From contig CAJULY010000003.1 of NCBI GenBank assembly GCA_910587185.1, positions 62,001 through 126,000 on the forward strand: a stretch of DNA of 64,000 nucleotides. The letters are read 5' to 3'. The notes under the pieces are model-generated. The model was not told the DNA's origin. It worked only from the letters and a program-made list of their open reading frames with translations, and did no database searches. The DNA comes from an uncultured Muribaculaceae bacterium. GTDB lineage: Bacteria; Bacteroidota; Bacteroidia; Bacteroidales; Muribaculaceae. The translations under genes and the position numbers were made by a program. Below are positions 58,810 through 64,000 of the stretch, one piece after another (the stretch's first letter is position 1; each line of letters starts with the position of its first letter).

Positions 58810-61152
58810 TTGAAAAAGTTCGTCACATATTCGATTCTGATGCTTTCCACCGCTGTCGCGGTGGCCGCAATCCCGGCCGACACGGTTCCTACCGGCGGCG
58901 CACCTCATCCCATGCCTCAGGCTGTCGGCCTTACCCTGAGCGGAGGAGGCGCTAAAGGCATAGCCCACATCGGAGTGATCCAGGCACTCGAAGACAACGG
59001 CATCCCCATAGACTGCATCACGGGCACTTCCATGGGCGCGATTGTAGGAGGCCTCTACGCCATGGGGTACACTACACAGGAAATGATGGAACTCATTGAA
59101 TCTGAAGGATTCAGTTACTGGTCAACAGGAACACTTGATCCTCAATACACCTACTATTTTCTCGAGCAGGAGGAATCCCCATCACTGATCAGCCTGTCGT
59201 TGGGCAAAGGCGGGAGCCGTGAAAACGGTGGAGGGCCTGACCTTCCAACGTCGCTCATCAATCCCATAGCCATGAATTTCGCTTTCATGGAACTTTTCTC
59301 GCCCTACACCGCGCAATGCGGCTCGGATTTCAACAAGCTGATGGTCCCCTACCGGTGTGTAGCCTCAGATGTGAACCGCAAACGCAAGGCGATCTTCTCG
59401 CAAGGCGATCTCGGGCAATGCATCCGTGCGTCAATGAGTTTCCCTATGGTTTTCCATCCCACGGAAATAGACGGAAGGCCTATGTATGACGGCGGCATCT
59501 ACGATAATTTTCCGGTCGATGTAATGCTGTCGGAATTCAAACCGGCAGTAATGATAGGCGTGGATGTCAGCAGCGGAAACACCCCTGACGAGCCGGACGC
59601 CAACATGATGGATCAGCTCGAGTCGTTGATCATGCAATACAGCGACTACTCTGTCCCCCCTTCAGCAGGCCTTAGACTGAAAATGGATCTTGACCGGTTC
59701 GGGTTGCTTGATTTCGGAAAAGCAAGGGAGATTTACCGCATAGGCTACGACTACGCCATATCGATGATGGACTCCATAAAATCAAGAATTCCGCAGCGCC
59801 GCAGTGCGGCGGAGGTGTCGGCAAAGCGTAAGGAATTCAAGGCTAAGACTCCAAAACTGAGATTCGGCCACGTGGAAGTCAACGGAGGCACACCCTCGCA
59901 GAACGGCTACATACGGTCGCTTTTCAGGAAACACCATAGCGACACCATATCTCTCGCACAGGCACGCGACGGATATTATCGCGCTGTAACTCCCGGAAAA
60001 TTCATAAACCTGATTCCACGAGCCCATTATGACTACGATTCCGGGCTTTTCGACCTGCGGCTCAAGGCCAATGTAAAAAACGATTACAATGTGACTTTCA
60101 GTGGCTACCTCACGACCACCACCAATTCGATGCTTTATCTTTCGGGAGGTTTCCGTACGCTCAACTTCAATTCGCTCGACATGAAAGCGAGCGCATGGAT
60201 AGGACAAAGCTATCTTGCAGCCAAAGCCGGCCTCCAGTTTCAGCTGATGCGTGACAATCCTTCTGCAATCGGCTTGCTTGCCGTGGCCTCCAGACAGAAA
60301 TATTATCCAAGTGACAGATACTTCTTCCAGTCATCGGATGCCACAAGACTGATAACGGACCAATATTTCGGACGTATAACGTATGGAGTGGCTGCCGGAA
60401 GGAAAGGGAAAACCGAAATAGGCATAGGTGTTGGTCAGATAGAAGACGAGACACCGAATAAAATCATGGATATGGATCCGGTTTCATCTCTCCACCGGAC
60501 CCTTTTCCAACTCATCAGCCGGTATGAACACTCCACTCTTGACAACCGGAACTACCCTACAGCCGGGCATCATTGCAAGGCATCCGTGCAGCTGCTAACC
60601 GGTTCCTACAAAATGTATGACACCGATGGAGCCATAGCTTTTCCTGATTTCAAACGCCACAGGACTTCCGGTCGCCTTGACATCTATTTTGTGCATTATA
60701 TTCCGGTTAACGACAGATTTGTCATGGGGGCGAAATTTACGGGAGCCGCCACAACCGACAAACTCCTGCCATCCTATCTGGCATCAATAGCAGCTTTGCC
60801 CTCCTATATGCCCGCAGCATCTATGGCAAATGTCTTTGCCGGAGGCTTCCGAAGCCGTCAGTTCGGTGTCATAGGTCTGGAACCGGTTTTGAAAATCAGC
60901 CAGTTCCTGCAGTTAAGGGGCCTGCTCGAAGGGTATATGCCCTACAGAGCGGTAAAATGTGGAGAGAATGGAGAAGCGATTTTAGGGAGACCGTGGCATG
61001 ACCCTGAATTTTATGGCGAATTACGATTCGTGGCTCAGATGAAATTCGCTTCCGTCTCGGCTTATACCCACTACTCCACAGCGCCCGAAGGTCATTGGAA
61101 TTTCGGTCTGACACTCGGGCTCTACATTCCCGCGCCTTCATTTTTCCACTGA
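58810..61152 (+). CDS. Patatin-like phospholipase with outer-membrane barrel (type Vd-like)
   Basis: The start is taken as TTG at 58810 (LKKFVTYSILMLSTAVAVAA, a signal peptide; 780 aa) because the longer frame to 58669 would overlap lrp. Residues about 45-250 are patatin: oxyanion loop LSGGGAKGIAHIGVIQAL, nucleophile GTSMGAIVGG and catalytic Asp in YDGGIYDNFPVDV. Residues about 345-410 fit a POTRA domain. Residues 430-780 are alternating beta strands ending in FNFGLTLGLYIPAPSFFH-like aromatic sequence, an Omp85-type barrel. This is the PlpD architecture, which displays a phospholipase at the outer membrane. ATG at 58840 is another possible start. Confidence 0.88.
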   Translation: MKKFVTYSILMLSTAVAVAAIPADTVPTGGAPHPMPQAVGLTLSGGGAKGIAHIGVIQALEDNGIPIDCITGTSMGAIVGGLYAMGYTTQEMMELIESEGFSYWSTGTLDPQYTYYFLEQEESPSLISLSLGKGGSRENGGGPDLPTSLINPIAMNFAFMELFSPYTAQCGSDFNKLMVPYRCVASDVNRKRKAIFSQGDLGQCIRASMSFPMVFHPTEIDGRPMYDGGIYDNFPVDVMLSEFKPAVMIGVDVSSGNTPDEPDANMMDQLESLIMQYSDYSVPPSAGLRLKMDLDRFGLLDFGKAREIYRIGYDYAISMMDSIKSRIPQRRSAAEVSAKRKEFKAKTPKLRFGHVEVNGGTPSQNGYIRSLFRKHHSDTISLAQARDGYYRAVTPGKFINLIPRAHYDYDSGLFDLRLKANVKNDYNVTFSGYLTTTTNSMLYLSGGFRTLNFNSLDMKASAWIGQSYLAAKAGLQFQLMRDNPSAIGLLAVASRQKYYPSDRYFFQSSDATRLITDQYFGRITYGVAAGRKGKTEIGIGVGQIEDETPNKIMDMDPVSSLHRTLFQLISRYEHSTLDNRNYPTAGHHCKASVQLLTGSYKMYDTDGAIAFPDFKRHRTSGRLDIYFVHYIPVNDRFVMGAKFTGAATTDKLLPSYLASIAALPSYMPAASMANVFAGGFRSRQFGVIGLEPVLKISQFLQLRGLLEGYMPYRAVKCGENGEAILGRPWHDPEFYGELRFVAQMKFASVSAYTHYSTAPEGHWNFGLTLGLYIPAPSFFH

Positions 61153-61191
61153 TTTTTGAGTCTTTTACTTGTGGATTGAAAGGATAATGGC

Positions 61192-61199
61192 TAAATTTG
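61192..61199 (+). promoter_or_regulatory. -7 box of pepT
   Basis: TAAATTTG lies 25 bp before the pepT ATG, with CTTG close to the -33 position. Confidence 0.5.
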
Positions 61200-61224
61200 C
61201 GGTATCTTTAATCCTATACCGAAT

Positions 61225-62448
61225 ATGACAGTCGTTGACCGTTTCTTAGATTATGTGAAGTTCGACACCCAGAGCGACGAACTGACAAACCTTACGCCCT
61301 CAACTCCCGGGCAAATGATATTCGCCCAACATCTCGAGCAGATACTGCAATCCATGGGGCTGAAAGATATTTCACTTGATGAAAACGGCTATCTGATGGC
61401 CACCCTTCCCGGGAACAGCCCGAAAGGAGATCTCCCGGTCGTCGGATTCATAGCCCATCTCGATACATCTCCCGATATGTCGGGACGTCATGTCAATCCG
61501 CGCATAGTGAAGAATTATGACGGGGGCGACATTACGCTCAACGCGGAGAAAAATATTGTTCTCTCCCCGGCTGAATTCCCCGAACTGAACCATTACAAGG
61601 GACAGGACCTCATAGTGACAGACGGCACCACTCTTCTCGGAGCCGATGACAAAGCCGGTATCGCCGAGATCATCACAGCCGTGGACTATCTCATGAATCA
61701 TCCCGAAATAAAGCACGGAGACATCCGCATAGCCTTCAATCCCGACGAGGAAATCGGTCAGGGCGCCCACAAATTCGACGTGAAACGTTTCGGCGCAGAC
61801 TGGGCCTACACAATGGACGGCGGCGAAATCGGCGAACTGGAATATGAGAATTTCAATGCCGCCGTTGCCCGCGTCACTTTCACCGGCCGCAATGTGCATC
61901 CCGGATATGCTAAGCACAAGATGATCAACTCTATCCGCATCGCCAATCAGTTCGCGATCATGCTGCCCCGCTGGGAGACGCCCGAACACACCGAAGGATA
62001 TGAGGGATTCTATCATCTGATCTCAATCGAAGGCTCTGTAGAAAAAACGACTCTCACATATATTATCCGCGATCATGACCGCGACCGCTTCGAGCGCCGC
62101 AAAAAAGAATTCGAGCATCTCACCCGCAAGATAAACCATGAATTCCCCGGCGTTGCATCGCTTGACATCAAGGATCAGTACTACAACATGCGCGAGAAGA
62201 TCGAGCCGGTTAAACATATAATCGACATTGCAATCAAGGCGATGGAACTTGCCGGAGTAGAACCGAAAGTGGTGCCTATCCGCGGAGGAACAGACGGCGC
62301 CCAGCTTTCGTTCAAGGGTCTCCCCTGCCCCAACATTTTCGCCGGTGGCCTGAATTTCCACGGTCGCTATGAATTCGTGCCGATTCCCTCGATGGAGAAA
62401 GCCTCTCAGGTCATTGTCGAGATAGCCCGTCTTGTGGCAGAAGGCTGA
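61225..62448 (+). CDS. pepT: Peptidase T (tripeptidase)
   Basis: A 407-aa M20-family zinc aminopeptidase acting on tripeptides in the cytoplasm. Metal and catalytic residues: His in FIAHLDTSPDMSG, Asp in LLGADDKAGIAEII, the Glu pair in FNPDEEIGQGAHKF, Asp in AYTMDGGEIGEL, and the late His in AGGLNFHGRYEFVP. The lid domain (RVTFTGRNVHPGYAKHKMIN) is intact. The length is standard. The next gene starts 14 bp later but has a different kind of product. Confidence 0.97.
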   Translation: MTVVDRFLDYVKFDTQSDELTNLTPSTPGQMIFAQHLEQILQSMGLKDISLDENGYLMATLPGNSPKGDLPVVGFIAHLDTSPDMSGRHVNPRIVKNYDGGDITLNAEKNIVLSPAEFPELNHYKGQDLIVTDGTTLLGADDKAGIAEIITAVDYLMNHPEIKHGDIRIAFNPDEEIGQGAHKFDVKRFGADWAYTMDGGEIGELEYENFNAAVARVTFTGRNVHPGYAKHKMINSIRIANQFAIMLPRWETPEHTEGYEGFYHLISIEGSVEKTTLTYIIRDHDRDRFERRKKEFEHLTRKINHEFPGVASLDIKDQYYNMREKIEPVKHIIDIAIKAMELAGVEPKVVPIRGGTDGAQLSFKGLPCPNIFAGGLNFHGRYEFVPIPSMEKASQVIVEIARLVAEG

Positions 62449-62462
62449 ACCGCCAATCTGAC

Positions 62463-63020
62463 ATGAATAAAAAACTGACAGCCTTAACGACTGCAATTTT
62501 CTCCATTATACCTTCGACAGGGTTCGCCGGAGTGGTTGTCGAGAAAACTCCTGAATCCTCCCGGGGCGAAATTGTAGCCGAGCTACCCTACCAGTTTTAT
62601 TTTCTTACAGGCGACGATTTCGAAAAGGAACTGCATTGCTGGTTTCCGGCTACTGAAGTGGAAGTGGCTGTGACGGACGAGGATTCCGACAGGTTGCTTC
62701 TCATCGGTCATGAGCCCATGCTTGGCGATTATGTGTCGGGGTTCAAGGTTCCCGATTCTGACGCTACAATCCTGACCGTGCGTAGCGGAGGACGCGAAAT
62801 CCATTGGATTGGCGTTTACAGAATAGACAGCCACAATAATGCCCGTCTTCTTGCCGAAGTAGAAGGTCCGACTCCGGACAATCCCTATGTCGAAGACTCG
62901 GAGCAAACAGCCGACATAACAATCGTTGAAATAGCCGACGGCATTCCGGCATATATCGAAGTGCATTTCGCCGACGGTAAAACTCGGAGCATCGATTTCA
63001 ACGGCAACCCTATTGAGTAA
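62463..63020 (+). CDS. Uncharacterised secreted 185-aa protein
   Basis: The N-terminus MNKKLTALTTAIFSIIPSTGFAG is a signal peptide. The mature part (about 160 aa) is acidic and beta-rich, with no recognised family: LPYQFYFLTGDDFEKELHCW, then IGHEPMLGDYVSGFKVPDSD and PAYIEVHFADGKTRSIDFNG. It is probably periplasmic and starts 14 bp after pepT, so likely co-transcribed. No function can be assigned. Confidence 0.75.
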   Translation: MNKKLTALTTAIFSIIPSTGFAGVVVEKTPESSRGEIVAELPYQFYFLTGDDFEKELHCWFPATEVEVAVTDEDSDRLLLIGHEPMLGDYVSGFKVPDSDATILTVRSGGREIHWIGVYRIDSHNNARLLAEVEGPTPDNPYVEDSEQTADITIVEIADGIPAYIEVHFADGKTRSIDFNGNPIE

Positions 63021-63060
63021 CCGATGTTTATCTGAGGGCATATTATCCCGAAAGGCTAAT

Positions 63061-63068
63061 TATATTTG
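63061..63068 (+). promoter_or_regulatory. -7 box of miaA
   Basis: TATATTTG ends 5 bp before the miaA ATG, so the transcript would begin at or next to the start codon. Confidence 0.5.
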
Positions 63069-63073
63069 ACAAA

Positions 63074-64000
63074 ATGCCATATCTGATCGTCATAACCGGA
63101 GCCACAGGGTCAGGAAAAACCGACATTGCGGTACAACTCGCCTCGCGGCTCCGCTGCCATATCATTTCGGCGGATTCGCGACAGATTTACCGCGGTCTTC
63201 CTATCGGGACAGCCGCTCCTACTCCGGAACAGCTTTCGACCGTCCCTCATCATTTTGTAGGGTGTCTCGACCTGGATCAATATTACAGCGCTGCGTGTTT
63301 TGAAGCCGATTCGCTCGCACTGCTCGAGAACTTGTTCAGGACAGACAATTATGCAGTGATGTGTGGCGGGTCAATGATGTATATCGATGCCGTGACGCGC
63401 GGCCTCGACGAGCTGCCGACGGTTTCGGATTCAATCCGGAGCAAAGTCTATGACCTTTATGAAGCGGGAGGAATAGATGCGATCCGCGACAAGTTGCAGC
63501 GTCTTGATCCGGTATATGCGGGGAAAGTCGATCCCAACAATTATAAACGCATAATCCACGCTATAGAAGTTTCACTACAGGCCGGAGTGCCCTATTCCTC
63601 GCTATGCACCGGCAAGACTAAAAAACGACCCTTCGAAATAATAAAAGTGGCACTGGATCTTGAAAGGGCGGAACTTTTCGACCGCATCAACCGGCGAGTG
63701 GACAGAATGATAGCCGACGGACTGGAACGGGAAGCCGACGGATTGTTCAGCCGGCGGCATCTCAACTCACTCAACACCGTCGGCTACAAAGAGCTGTTCG
63801 CCATGATGGAAGGCAAAATGGACAGAGAAACAGCGATAGCGAGAATAGCTAAAAACACCCGGGTCTATGCCAAGAAGCAACTGACATGGCTCAAGCGGGA
63901 TCCGGAACTGGTCTGGCTTAGACCGGAACAGGTAGTGGAATATGTTATGCAACGTGTTGGAGCGGGGTCACGCACAGTTGACCATGACGTTGCGGCGAGT
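63074..64000 (+). CDS. miaA: tRNA dimethylallyltransferase (3' end off window)
   Basis: 309 codons with no stop; the frame reaches the right edge near its natural end (about 300 aa). It transfers dimethylallyl to A37 of UNN-reading tRNAs. Motifs: P-loop GATGSGKTDIAVQLA (residues 9-23), SADSRQIYRGLPIGTA, CGGSMMYIDAVTRGLDELP, NYKRIIHAIEV and LNSLNTVGYKELFAMMEG, then KNTRVYAKKQLTWLKRD. A TATATTTG box lies 5 bp before the ATG, and the ORF starts 53 bp after the previous gene. Confidence 0.95.
   Translation, partial: MPYLIVITGATGSGKTDIAVQLASRLRCHIISADSRQIYRGLPIGTAAPTPEQLSTVPHHFVGCLDLDQYYSAACFEADSLALLENLFRTDNYAVMCGGSMMYIDAVTRGLDELPTVSDSIRSKVYDLYEAGGIDAIRDKLQRLDPVYAGKVDPNNYKRIIHAIEVSLQAGVPYSSLCTGKTKKRPFEIIKVALDLERAELFDRINRRVDRMIADGLEREADGLFSRRHLNSLNTVGYKELFAMMEGKMDRETAIARIAKNTRVYAKKQLTWLKRDPELVWLRPEQVVEYVMQRVGAGSRTVDHDVAAS

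Overview
The window looks like the chromosome of a gut Bacteroidales bacterium, plausibly Muribaculaceae. The evidence is the gene set (CstA, TamB, a parvulin pair beside an OstA-like protein and MutL, patatin-barrel, GH20, DPP4, DUF4250, AmpG with a DUF4922-SpoIID fusion) and the promoters: many genes are preceded by the Bacteroidetes -7 box TAnnTTTG, some with TTTG 19-21 bp upstream. I saw no tRNA, rRNA or CRISPR array. The family assignment is inference.

Positions 1-12,300 are element A, mobile or horizontally acquired DNA with every gene on the minus strand. From right to left it holds a tyrosine integrase with arm-type repeats, an AlbA_2/ATPase protein, an AEP primase-SF2 helicase-PLD protein, a noncoding block resembling the transfer-origin and partition region of Bacteroides conjugative elements (without relaxase or ParA), a DUF3408 protein, an HTH protein, and a retron-type operon that runs off the left edge. 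The retron operon has a structured RNA whose 17-bp a1/a2 stem contains the start codon of the reverse transcriptase, the RT itself, an unrecognised 369-aa protein with a weakly HATPase-like end, and a receiver-like protein.

Positions 12,329-18,935 are element B, a 6.6-kb integrative element bounded by 13-bp direct repeats. Joining its ends rebuilds a symmetric recombination core (8-bp inverted arms, 7-bp spacer). It encodes an integrase, a 469-aa protein, an excisionase-like HTH, a 153-aa protein, a replication initiator-like protein, a terminase-small-subunit-like HTH protein and a 148-aa protein with an elaborate attenuator-like leader. I found no GATC and no CATG in its interior, which is very unlike the flanks.

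From 18,936 to 64,000 the sequence is mostly core chromosome: nitroreductase, lipid kinase, an unknown GC-rich protein, guaB, periplasmic folding and envelope genes (two parvulins, OstA-like), mutL, HU/SPOR protein, DPP4, dgt, tamB, aquaporin, PHP phosphatase and cstA, a TPR/PD40 protein, kdsB with an inactive M16-like protein, serC-serA, GH20 hexosaminidase, a five-gene operon (Lrp, inositol-phosphatase-like, glycosyltransferase, DUF4922-SpoIID, AmpG-like), a patatin-barrel protein, pepT, a small secreted protein and miaA (cut by the right edge). A 760-bp internally deleted IS5-family derivative with perfect 33-bp ends lies 6 bp beyond the stop codon of the ampG-like gene.
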